Shown: positions 1 to 6,132, numbered from the stretch's first letter. The stretch is 7,144 bases of DNA from Nostoc sp. CHAB 5715 (GCF_020829685.1 NZ_JAIVFR010000322.1:1-7144); one strand, 5' to 3'. Numbers and translations: made by a program. Notes: generated by a model not told the origin, from the sequence alone.

Positions 1-136
1 CCTGGCGAATTGTTCGCAAAGCGGCATTATCTAAGGAGCCACCAATACTGCCAATACTGATATTAACCGCACGACTTTCAGCAAATGCCGGCGCACTAAT
101 CGACAATACTGCCCCGACAATAATGAACTTCTCCAA
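1..136 (-). CDS. N-terminal part of an exported protein, native start probably lost; runs off the window
   Basis: On the minus strand, the frame entering from about 136 reads EKFIIVGAVLSISAPAFA and then ESRAVNISIGSIGG, continuing open past base 1. A short charged start, a hydrophobic core and the APAFA-E cleavage motif make a clean Sec signal peptide, so the mature protein should be exported to the periplasm or outside. I do not recognise the mature part. The frame is closed by a TAG at 149-151. The only possible starts are TTG codons at 145 and 136, neither with a Shine-Dalgarno sequence. The first codons overlap the 3' end of the TPR frame that runs through from 419. The simplest reading is that the native ATG and promoter were lost at a rearrangement junction near 120-133. 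Alternatively, it could be translated from TTG at 136. Signal peptide: seen. Fusion: inferred. Confidence 0.5.
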   Translation of the reverse strand, partial: MEKFIIVGAVLSISAPAFAESRAVNISIGSIGGSLDNAALRTIRQ

Positions 137-419
137 CCAAACCAAATTCTAGAGCGCGGACAAAGGATTTTTCTGCCTGTTTAAAATCTTGTTTTTGGAA
201 TTCTTGCTGACCCCGTAGCAACCAAATCTCTGATTCTTTGGGAGTGAATTCAATATCAGGGTGCAAGCGCTGATTTTTTTTGATTTCTTCCAATGCCTGC
301 CGATATTTTTTCTGCTTCAGTAATTCTTGCAGTTGCATCTGGAAAGAGTTTTCAGCAACTTTTGTCCCTGTGTTAGAGACGTGTTGTTGCGAGCGCTGTT
401 TGGACTGATGTTTAGCCAC
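96..419 (-). pseudogene. TPR protein, 5' part only, truncated by a junction near base 125
   Basis: The 107-residue frame starts at GTG (419) with AGGAAG eight bases upstream, a good ribosome site. Residues 1-24 are polar and basic. Residues 25-58 (MQLQELLKQKKYRQALEEI...) and 62-95 (EIWLLRGQQEFQKQDFKQAEKSF...ALEFG) are two tetratricopeptide helix pairs with the usual small and aromatic positions, so the product should be a protein-protein interaction scaffold in the cytoplasm. After GEVHY (residues 96-100) the TPR pattern stops abruptly, and the last seven codons (CRGSIVD) are an out-of-frame reading of the signal-peptide coding sequence of the neighbouring exported protein. TPR proteins of this sort normally continue through further repeats. 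I therefore read it as the 5' half of a longer gene joined to foreign sequence, not as a natural small protein. Confidence 0.65.
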
Positions 420-616
420 TGGGCTTTCTTCCTAATTGTTTTTTGATTTTCACTCTCATAGTTAAGGGCGGCTCCAACTACTCTCTTAATTTCAATATTA
501 GTATTAGTGGGTCGTTCGCAGAAATTTTACAAGCCGCTGTAACGTTTTCCTCTCAATGCTATTCTCCTCGCTAAAGCCGCCAATTATCACCATCTTCAGA
601 TGGTACTGCAACGCGT
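420..616. other. Spacer between two minus-strand genes
   Basis: This 197-bp stretch holds the ribosome site of the TPR gene at its left edge and a small hairpin at its right edge. No coding frame in it is convincing. Neither a clear -10/-35 pair for the TPR gene nor any repeat family was identified. Confidence 0.5.
589..604 (-). terminator. Weak hairpin downstream of the 108-residue gene
   Basis: A perfect 6-bp stem, ACCATC and GATGGT, closes a 4-base loop 13 bases beyond the stop codon at 617. Its position suits a terminator for the minus-strand gene, but no T-run follows on that strand, so this is only a possible transcript end. Confidence 0.3.
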
Positions 617-943
617 CTATGAATCTGCGCCAGCTTCAGCTACAGCAGCACCCACGTCTGGTTTTACCTCCTTCGCCTTCTTTTCAAAAAGCTGAATTCC
701 TGCGTCAATCACTTCAAAGCCGTTCTCTGTTCGTTGGCCAAGCTTGCCCGAAACTGCCCCTGCCCAGTCTGCAAACTCTGAAGCGCTAGTTTCAGCCTTG
801 CGCCAGCTTTTTGCATTAATCAGAGCAGTGAAGACTATACCGTTTTGGTCAGTCAGTGAGACTTCAACTTTTTTATTCGCTGCTGGTTTGGCATCAGGCA
901 GTGCGCCACTAAACTTAATTGTGACCTCGCTTTTTGCTTCCAT
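617..943 (-). CDS. Small acidic conserved-looking hypothetical protein (108 aa)
   Basis: The frame opens at ATG (943) and has AGGGG five bases upstream, so the start is well supported. The product is soluble: no signal peptide and no membrane segment. Residues 5-58 alternate hydrophobic and polar positions (VTIKFSGALP, KKVEVSLTDQNGIVFTALINAKSWRKA), suggesting a beta-rich domain. Residues 60-90 hold GKLGQRTENGFEVIDAGIQLFEKK, and the last 18 residues are an Ala/Val/Glu-rich tail, probably disordered. From memory, small cyanobacterial proteins with a GKLGQ-x-T-x-x-GF segment followed by an I-Q-x-F-E-x-K run exist, some labelled FinO-like. I cannot verify that link, and no RNA-binding role should be read from it. 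The gene stands alone, about 200 bp from the TPR gene and next to a MITE-like element. It looks intact. Confidence 0.7.
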   Translation of the reverse strand: MEAKSEVTIKFSGALPDAKPAANKKVEVSLTDQNGIVFTALINAKSWRKAETSASEFADWAGAVSGKLGQRTENGFEVIDAGIQLFEKKAKEVKPDVGAAVAEAGADS

Positions 944-1011
944 CGCTTCCCCTAAATCATTAGAAATTCAAATTCTTCGCTTTTGATATTATCAGGCTTG
1001 ATGGAATGGCA

Positions 1012-1198
1012 TCGCAAATGGGTGCATCCCAGTTTTTATTTTGCAATGAGAGAATAACTGTCATTGCGAGGAGGAACGACGAACGCAAGTGCGTGTCGCA
1101 GACAAGCAATCTCATGGACTCGTTTTGACCTAAAGAATTTTGCGATTGCTTCGTTCCTCGCAATGACATGTAAAAAAGTGGGATGCTCCCTCGCAAAT
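1012..1198. mobile_element. MITE-like element (1020-1190) with 8-bp target duplication
   Basis: The left end GGGTGCATCCCAGTTTTT (1020-1037) and the reverse complement of the right end GGGAGCATCCCACTTTTTT (1172-1190) form terminal inverted repeats with two mismatches in the first 18 positions. The octamer TCGCAAAT lies immediately outside both ends (1012-1019 and 1191-1198), exactly as expected of a transposition target duplication. The 171-bp interior has no transposase gene, so movement would require an enzyme supplied elsewhere. Inside is a second inverted pair: GTCATTGCGAGG at 1060 and CCTCGCAATGAC ending at 1167. Removing the element and one octamer restores a continuous spacer. I could not assign it to an IS family from the ends alone. 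Confidence 0.75.
1060..1167. repeat. Internal GTCATTGCGAG palindromic repeat, nested in the MITE-like element
   Basis: The arms begin GTCATTGCGAGG and end CCTCGCAATGAC, with further pairing through the GAACGA...GCAATC and GATTGC...TCGTTC segments. The same arm sequence bounds the longer palindrome at 2222-2364, so this is an interspersed repeat family present twice in the window. Confidence 0.7.
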
Positions 1199-1255
1199 TA
1201 GGTACTTTAAACCAAATTTACCCTTGGTGATAATTTAGCGCAGCTTCATACAAAA

Positions 1256-1927
1256 ATGGTATCAGGTTCACAGTACGATGACTTGATTGTGGGGAACAAT
1301 GGCAACGATACGTTCTCTGGGGGCTATGGTGGCAATGATACGATAGATGGGGGTAAGGGTGACGATGTGTTGTCCGTCGATTACAGTAATGTTGAAGAAA
1401 AGATCACTTCGACATTCAATGCTATTACTAACACTGGCTTAATTACGGCTGGTACTGCTCGAATTAGCTATAAGTTTATAGAACAATTAGATATCACAGG
1501 TACACGGTACGATGACTTGATTGTGGGGAGCAATGGCAATGATACCCTCAAGGGTTATTCTGGCAATGATACCCTCACAGGTGGCAAAGGTAATGATAGC
1601 CTAATTGGAGAAGTTGGTACTGACACCTTTGCTTTCAATAGTTTCAATGAAGGCATTGATAGTATTGATGACTTCTACGCGACAAATGAACTGATTCAGG
1701 TATCGGCTGATGGTTTTCGTGGCGGGTTATCATCAGGTTCACTCAAAGCAAATCAGTTTACCATCGGAACATCTGCAACCACTAACACTCAGCGATTTAT
1801 CTATAACATCGCTACAGGTGCATTGTTCTTTGACCAAGATGGTAGTAAATCTAGCTTTACTCAGGTACAATTTGCACAACTAGATGGTGGAGTGACACTA
1901 ACCGAAAACAATTTTGTGGTTGTTTAA
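1256..1927 (+). CDS. RTX (hemolysin-type calcium-binding) protein, probably the C-terminal remnant of a larger protein
   Basis: The 223 residues carry glycine/aspartate nonapeptide repeats of the GGxGxDxUx type in two blocks: residues 9-45 (GNNGNDTFSGGYGGNDTIDGG, GKGDDVL) and residues 89-118 (GSNGNDTL, GYSGNDTL, GGKGNDSL). Such repeats bind calcium in a parallel beta roll, typically in secreted proteins exported by a type I system through a C-terminal signal. Residues 119-223 (TDTFAFNSFNEGIDSI...ALFFDQDGS...TLTENNFVVV) match the usual tail of cyanobacterial RTX proteins, so the C-terminus looks complete. The N-terminus does not: ATG at 1256 has no Shine-Dalgarno sequence, the frame stays open back to a TAA at 1208 without another good start, and family members are usually much longer. 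No enzymatic domain and no export genes are nearby. Family: confident. Truncation: inferred. Confidence 0.8.
   Translation: MVSGSQYDDLIVGNNGNDTFSGGYGGNDTIDGGKGDDVLSVDYSNVEEKITSTFNAITNTGLITAGTARISYKFIEQLDITGTRYDDLIVGSNGNDTLKGYSGNDTLTGGKGNDSLIGEVGTDTFAFNSFNEGIDSIDDFYATNELIQVSADGFRGGLSSGSLKANQFTIGTSATTNTQRFIYNIATGALFFDQDGSKSSFTQVQFAQLDGGVTLTENNFVVV
1273..1545 (+). repeat. Duplicated RTX module: 39-bp direct repeats at 1273-1311 and 1507-1545
   Basis: The two 39-bp segments share their first 23 bases exactly and differ at only two positions overall. Both encode YDDLIVG(N/S)NGND(T). They mark the start of successive beta-roll modules 234 bp apart, which indicates growth by module duplication or homogenisation within the gene. 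Confidence 0.85.
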
Positions 1928-1989
1928 TCGGAATTAGCGCTTTGCTATCCAAGCGGTATGGTTTGCGAGGTGCTAAGTACAGCATTTCA

Positions 1990-2008
1990 TTAATTCGTAG
2001 CGAATTAA
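1990..2008 (+). repeat. Perfect 8-bp stem hairpin downstream of the RTX gene
   Basis: TTAATTCG and CGAATTAA flank a 3-base TAG loop, 63 bases after the RTX stop codon. It could help end the transcript, but it is AT-rich and is followed by only a short T run, so a terminator role is weakly supported. Confidence 0.35.
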
Positions 2009-2024
2009 ATTTGGCAATATCCTG

Positions 2025-2162
2025 CAATGCCAATGCATCGGCTAACAATGCCAATGCATCGGCTAACAATGCCAATGCATCGACTGACAATGCCAATGCA
2101 TCGACTGACAATGCCAATGCATCGACTGACAATGCCAATGCATCGACTGACAATGCCAATGC
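2025..2162. repeat. 21-bp tandem repeat array, six full units plus a partial seventh
   Basis: Each unit is CAATGC twice, then ATCG, then a 5-base tail that is GCTAA in units 1-2 and ACTGA in units 3-6. The partial last unit starts at 2151 and diverges after its twelfth base. Units lie end to end without spacers. Because 21 is divisible by three, the array stays open in more than one frame (NANASTD on the plus strand, VDALALS on the minus strand), but no start site or conserved product supports translation. It is best read as an intergenic minisatellite of recent expansion. Confidence 0.9.
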
Positions 2163-2221
2163 GTCTCCTTGCATTAAAAACGTTACGATTTTACGCAAAG
2201 CTGTACTAAGTAACTACGCAA

Positions 2222-2364
2222 AATTAATTACAGTCATTGCGAGCGAAGCGTTCGCGGAGCGTCTCGAAGAGAAGCAATCCCAGCTTTTGCGATTGCTTCA
2301 TTTCGCTTCTCTACGAGACGCTACCGCGAACGCTGCATTCGCAATGACATTGTGTAATTAATTA
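2222..2364. repeat. Long imperfect palindrome, second copy of the GTCATTGCGAG family
   Basis: Arms of roughly 65 bp start AATTAATTACA on one side and, read from the other strand, AATTAATTACACA, then both continue GTCATTGCGA, GCGTTCGCGG, AGCGTCTCG, AGAGAAG and CAATC around a short centre near 2281-2290. Small insertions separate the arms. If transcribed it would fold into a long hairpin. No protein frame in it is credible. Confidence 0.8.
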
Positions 2365-2412
2365 TGTTTACCTACTTATTTTTAGCATCTCGCATTTGAT
2401 TTCTACAAGCCG

Positions 2413-2441
2413 CATACTCTTGACTTATAGTCACGAGTATG
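2413..2441. repeat. Nested hairpin CATACTC/GAGTATG
   Basis: An outer 7-bp stem (2413-2419 with 2435-2441) encloses an inner GACT-TAT-AGTC stem (2422-2432) with two mismatched pairs between. ACAA at 2405 and TTGT at 2441-2445 could extend it after an unpaired gap. Confidence 0.55.
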
Positions 2442-2448
2442 TTGTAAA

Positions 2449-2479
2449 GGCGAAAGCGCCAAAATATCCGGGTTTTGGC
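2449..2479 (-). terminator. Possible terminator region of the aldo/keto reductase gene
   Basis: Read on the minus strand, a GCCAAAA...TTTTGGC stem (2458-2479, 8-base loop) overlaps a GGCG-CTTT-CGCC stem (2449-2460) followed by TTT. The two stems share bases and are mutually exclusive. The site is about 50 bases past the reductase stop. The T-run is short, so an intrinsic terminator is plausible but not firm. Confidence 0.4.
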
Positions 2480-2526
2480 AATAATATCCTTGAAACGGAA
2501 GAAAGCTTTTATTTTTTGGATCTTCT

Positions 2527-3507
<981 letters not shown>

Positions 3508-3792
3508 TGAAAATCTCCTAGCTATTAAGTCTTATATGAACATCAGTATTAAAATAAATAACGACATGTTACCTAAATTACAGGAATTTGTCTTAGCTCT
3601 TTAGTAGTATTTTGAGCAATTTAGCTACTGTTGCTTTTGTTTATAATTTCATTTGTATCTAAAAATGCAGTAATTGTTCACAGAGCTTCAAACCATTGGA
3701 TAGAAATAATTGCAGAAACACTATTTCTTTTTTAGTAGGCAGAAACCAGGCTTTTAAGATTGAATCGAATTAAGTAAATTGAGGAAAACAAA
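3508..3792. other. Divergent intergenic region between the reductase and the hsp20 relic
   Basis: This is AT-rich sequence holding the ribosome site of the reductase at its left edge and that of hsp20 (GAGG, 3781-3784) at its right edge. Promoters for both genes should lie here, but no hexamer pair with proper spacing was convincing. No CIRCE-type inverted repeat was seen upstream of the heat-shock relic. Confidence 0.5.
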
Positions 3793-3980
3793 ATGGCTTT
3801 AATTCGTTGGGAACCTTTAGAGAAGTAGAAATTATGCAGCGCCAAATAAATCGATTATTCGATCAAATGCTGTCACCTCAAGAGAGCGATCGCCTACGGA
3901 AAGACGTAGCCCATCGTGGCGATATTATTGCATTTACACCTCCTGCCGAAATCCATGAGACTACCGATGCCTTTAAACTT
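3793..3980 (+). pseudogene. hsp20 (small heat shock protein) relic, frameshifted and truncated
   Basis: The native start is ATG 3793, eight bases after GAGG. It reads MALIRWEPL and then hits a stop at 3826-3828. In the next frame the protein resumes as FREVEIMQRQINRLFDQML...TPPAEIHETTDAFKL, the N-terminal arm of the class A Hsp20 chaperones common in cyanobacteria. One T is missing near 3817-3819, giving a frameshift. Homology ends at DAFKL (about 3980), just where the alpha-crystallin domain should begin, and the frame then runs through unrelated sequence to a stop at 4025. The codons around 3885-3917 (ESDRLRKDVAHRG) contain a HIP1 site plus a CTACGG...CGTAG palindrome, suggesting repeat material inserted into the gene. 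No chaperone can be made from this locus. Family: from recall of conserved N-terminal residues. Confidence 0.75.
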
Positions 3981-4011
3981 GGTTTTGCAAGATTTTTCAA
4001 ACCCTTTGCAC

Positions 4012-4539
4012 CTACAACTTCTTGAAGTACCTGGCGATCGGTAAGAGCCCGAAACCCAGCTTTTCATAGGTATAACGTGCCGGGGCATGGCCAGGATCGC
4101 CTCCAGTCTCGACCATAGCAACCGACATCCCAGCAACTTTCATCCAATCAAGAACGAATTCCATGAGAGCGCTGCCAATGCCTCGACGTTGATAGTCTGG
4201 ATCGACGGCGATCATGTAGATTTCTCCCAACCTGCTCTCTGAGTGGAGTTTCACGGCTACAAAGCCCACAGTTGAACCAGAGTCGATCGCCGTTCGCGGA
4301 GCGTTCCGTAGGAAAGGCGGGTCTTCGACCATCGCAACCCACACCTTTGTGTTTGCGTCAGCACAGACTTCCTCGACAGCCTTTTGCTGGCTTACACGCC
4401 AATCGGGATCGGGATAGAGTTCCCGGTACACGTCAAGGTCTATCGCTTTCTGAATCGAATCAAAGACCGGAGTCCATGCCCGAAGCGAAAGACGAATGAC
4501 GGCATCAAGTTGATGGGGGTTGTATGGTTCAATTCGCAT
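4012..4539 (-). CDS. GNAT-family N-acetyltransferase
   Basis: This is a 175-residue cytoplasmic acetyltransferase that would transfer acetyl from acetyl-CoA to an amine; the substrate is unknown. Motif A is clear: a beta strand GEIYMIAV (residues 105-112), then DPDYQRRGIGSALMEF (113-128), with the pyrophosphate-binding Q117-R118-R119-G120-I121-G122. The C-terminal part AMVETGGDPGHAPAR-YTYEKLGF (141-163) is the usual strand-helix end and matches a recognisable GNAT subgroup. I chose ATG 4539. The frame extends eight codons upstream to a TTG (4563), but that codon lies about where transcription would begin from the TATAAT at 4572-4577. Residues 77-83 (LRNAPRT) are encoded by an interspersed genomic repeat and lie in a loop that is shorter in relatives, yet the frame is kept. 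The 3' end abuts the truncated hsp20 relic. It looks functional. Confidence 0.88.
   Translation of the reverse strand: MRIEPYNPHQLDAVIRLSLRAWTPVFDSIQKAIDLDVYRELYPDPDWRVSQQKAVEEVCADANTKVWVAMVEDPPFLRNAPRTAIDSGSTVGFVAVKLHSESRLGEIYMIAVDPDYQRRGIGSALMEFVLDWMKVAGMSVAMVETGGDPGHAPARYTYEKLGFGLLPIARYFKKL
4290..4311. repeat. Interspersed repeat fragment inside the acetyltransferase gene
   Basis: CGTTCGCGGAGCGT at 4291-4304 is identical to 2249-2262 within the long intergenic palindrome, and it is followed by TCCGTAGG. The insert preserves the reading frame and encodes a short polar loop. Confidence 0.7.
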
Positions 4540-4571
4540 TTCAGTAGAGCAAGTTAAATTCAAAATTTGCT

Positions 4572-4581
4572 ATTATACCAT
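4572..4581 (-). promoter_or_regulatory. Extended -10 promoter element for the acetyltransferase gene
   Basis: On the minus strand the sequence reads TGGTATAAT, a perfect TATAAT with the TGn extension. Transcription would start near 4565, giving a leader of about 25 bases before ATG 4539. No good -35 hexamer is visible at 17 bases, which fits an extended -10 promoter. Confidence 0.6.
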
Positions 4582-4664
4582 AAAAATGCATCATCTTCTA
4601 CAAAGGCAGCGCTTGCCTATCCAGAATCAGTATCTTCTGTCCCCTATTCCAGCAGCGAACCTAA

Positions 4665-5450
4665 ATGGCGAATAAAGAGCTAGAAACGCTCAAAAAACTA
4701 GCTTTTAATCAATCTGAGCGCAGTTCAGAACAGCCTTTGTCACCACCAGACTCCGACGCTAGCTTAACCAAAGAAAAGCCTAAGCGAAATATGAACTGGT
4801 GGTTTTTAAAGATAGCGTCTATTACAGGATTATTGTATTTACTCTTTATCGTACTTACTCCTACCCCACCTCCTCAAGAAAACCGTAGAATTGGAAATAC
4901 GGAAGTTATTATATTTAGTTTGATTTTGCTGTTTAACTCAGGTTTGCTAGATAACATAGATGATATCTCAATTTCAGGTACGGGAATTGCGCTAAGGAGA
5001 CTCAAGCAAGAAGTTAAGGATGATATCAATAAGTTGCAAGATGAGCAAATAGCCGAACTGAATAGACAACAGAAGCGGATTGACTTACTTCAGGAGCAAC
5101 AATCAGCAACATTGCAATTTTTAGTTAGATATCTGATTGATGGCAATGAACTTAAGCATCTAATTATGCTTAATTCCCAAGAAGAATTTAACTTTAAATT
5201 TGACGATGATTTAGCAATGGAACTGAAGCATCTTCGAGCTATGGGTTTTATTAATAATTTTGTGGGCAAAGGAATTGAAAAAATTCAACAAGATGGAGAA
5301 GGAGATTTAAAAAACTATTTTCACATTACAGAAGAAGGTAAATCGTATTTAGCTTTGAGAAAAACCTTAGGAATCAATGAAATTCCTGGACTGGGTGAAG
5401 ATGGACGATGGCATCGAGACATTAGGGATTCAGCAGTCATCTCCTTGTGA
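4665..5450 (+). CDS. Membrane-anchored coiled-coil protein with probable winged-helix C-terminus, function unknown
   Basis: I do not recognise this 261-residue protein. Residues 1-42 are polar and Ser/Pro/Lys-rich, probably disordered and cytoplasmic. Residues 45-64 (WWFLKIASITGLLYLLFIVL) and 80-95 (EVIIFSLILLFNSGLL) are two transmembrane segments joined by a short proline-rich loop. Residues 100-110 (DISISGTGIAL) look like a short strand. Residues 111-157 form an amphipathic Lys/Glu/Gln-rich helix suited to a coiled coil. Residues 158-235 alternate helices and end in LKHLRAMGFINN...YFHITEEGKSYLALR, a pattern typical of winged-helix domains. The layout suggests a membrane-tethered sensor or regulator; that is inference. 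ATG 4665 has no clear Shine-Dalgarno sequence. The next Met (residue 43) directly precedes the first membrane segment and is a possible alternative start. It is transcribed away from the acetyltransferase gene and appears monocistronic. Confidence 0.75.
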   Translation: MANKELETLKKLAFNQSERSSEQPLSPPDSDASLTKEKPKRNMNWWFLKIASITGLLYLLFIVLTPTPPPQENRRIGNTEVIIFSLILLFNSGLLDNIDDISISGTGIALRRLKQEVKDDINKLQDEQIAELNRQQKRIDLLQEQQSATLQFLVRYLIDGNELKHLIMLNSQEEFNFKFDDDLAMELKHLRAMGFINNFVGKGIEKIQQDGEGDLKNYFHITEEGKSYLALRKTLGINEIPGLGEDGRWHRDIRDSAVISL

Positions 5451-5473
5451 CTAAAATATACCCAAAAATCTTT

Positions 5474-5491
5474 AGTCTACTGAAGTAGACT
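5474..5491. repeat. Hairpin after the membrane-protein gene, part of an interspersed repeat
   Basis: AGTCTAC-TGAA-GTAGACT forms a perfect 7-bp stem starting 24 bases past the stop codon, followed by TTAGCT. A second palindrome, GAACT-TT-AGTTC, lies at 5508-5519. The pair resembles a repeat common between cyanobacterial genes (recall). It may also end the upstream transcript. Confidence 0.55.
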
Positions 5492-5590
5492 TTAGCTAAA
5501 AGCCAAAGAACTTTAGTTCCAGGCGCGTGAGTCAAGCCGAAAGTTTTGCTATTTCTAAGCTTTTGTTGACACTAATGGGCGCTGCCGTGC

Positions 5591-5643
5591 CCTTACACCT
5601 GGCGATATAATGTTGTACCGCATCTGAATGGGAACCGCTATAT
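5591..5643 (-). repeat. Interspersed repeat, copy 1 (inverted relative to copy 2, truncated)
   Basis: Bases 5604-5634 are the exact reverse complement of 6664-6694, 31 bases without mismatch. Similarity continues on both sides to about 5591 and 5643. The end carrying AACCGCTATA is present; the opposite end diverges, so this copy seems incomplete. Confidence 0.85.
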
Positions 5644-5718
5644 CAGCTTTAAAATAGAGTTGTTGCACGAATGGGGAAAAATGGTAAGAGGAAGTAATTG
5701 AACACTAGCACTTCATAA

Positions 5719-6132
5719 TTACCAATTACAAGAACCAACCAAACTAGCCACTATCTCAACTAGTTCTTCTGGATCAATCGGTTTAGATACATGAGTGTTA
5801 AAGCCACCTTCCAAGGCGCGGATACGATCCTCACTATCAGCAAAGGCTGTTAAAGCAATAGCCGGGACTCGTCCACCATTCTTTGGTTTGAGCGCACGAA
5901 TTTTGCGGATGAAAGTGTAACCATCCTCCCCAGGCAACCCGATATCAGAAATTAAAACATCGGGTTGCAATTCAGATAAAACTTTGCGTGCCGCATCTGC
6001 TGATATTACTGCTATAACTTTTGCTCCATCCATTTCCAACACAGTAGTGATGAAGAAGCGAGTATCATCATCATCCTCAACTACCAGAATATCTAAACCA
6101 GCGAGAGTTCCAGAAGGTTCCATAAATGCCAT
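5719..6132 (-). CDS. Stand-alone response regulator receiver (REC) protein
   Basis: The 137 residues form a single CheY-like receiver domain with no output domain. The acidic pocket is E19-D20-D21 in LVVEDDDD, the phosphoacceptor is D63 in DVLISDIGLPGEDGY, the switch threonine is T95 in IALTAFA, and the conserved lysine is K117 in HVSKPIDP. It should accept phosphate from a histidine kinase and act by protein-protein contact in the cytoplasm. Very similar receivers form the C-terminal end of cyanobacterial hybrid kinases, so it may have been split from one, but no kinase gene is present here. Start choice is open between ATG 6132 and ATG 6123. A TATAAT box ends only a few bases before the first ATG, so a transcript from it would favour the second Met or be leaderless. 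Neither start has a good Shine-Dalgarno sequence. Confidence 0.93.
   Translation of the reverse strand: MAFMEPSGTLAGLDILVVEDDDDTRFFITTVLEMDGAKVIAVISADAARKVLSELQPDVLISDIGLPGEDGYTFIRKIRALKPKNGGRVPAIALTAFADSEDRIRALEGGFNTHVSKPIDPEELVEIVASLVGSCNW

Larger units (their letters stand above)
2365..2526. other. Spacer downstream of the aldo/keto reductase, with three small hairpins
   Basis: There is no gene here. The stretch holds the hairpin at 2413-2441 and the GC-rich and AT-flanked stems at 2449-2479, both in the region where minus-strand transcription of the reductase should end. Confidence 0.5.

Noticed and set aside
556..986. Two plus-strand frames opposite the 108-residue gene (556-789, 744-986)
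   Set aside because: They are antisense shadows of a gene with a strong ribosome site; neither has domain character.
960..1196. Minus-strand frame of 78 codons
   Set aside because: It is mostly the translated MITE-like element (RGTKQSQ-type repeat translation), with no conserved product.
2025..2162. CRISPR array
   Set aside because: Units are contiguous 21-mers with no unique spacers, and no cas genes are present.
1857..2198. Open minus-strand frame with VDALALS repeats
   Set aside because: It is the antisense reading of the same tandem array and overlaps the end of the RTX gene; no start signal.
2027..2209. Third open frame (MPMHRLT repeats) through the array
   Set aside because: It is another frame of the same 21-bp units, with no support for translation.
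1942..2361. Open plus-strand frame of 139 codons across the tandem array and palindrome
   Set aside because: It starts at a TTG without a ribosome site, and all its content is translated repeats (NANASTD units, then the palindrome). The openness follows from the 21-bp period.
3631..3647. Promoter TTGCTT and TATAAT for hsp20
   Set aside because: Only 5 bases separate the two hexamers, and no other -35 lies at a proper distance.
3894..4499. Frames at 3894-4136 (-), 4148-4342 (-) and 4272-4499 (+)
   Set aside because: They overlap the well-supported GNAT gene in other frames and have no start signals or domains.
4540..4563. Eight-codon N-terminal extension of the acetyltransferase to TTG 4563
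   Set aside because: The perfect TATAAT at 4572-4577 places the transcript start at about the TTG. The ATG at 4539 followed by RIEPY fits the usual GNAT start.
4613..4636. -35/-10 promoter TTGCCT and TATCTT for the membrane-protein gene
   Set aside because: The spacing is only 12 bases, too short for a sigma-70-type promoter.
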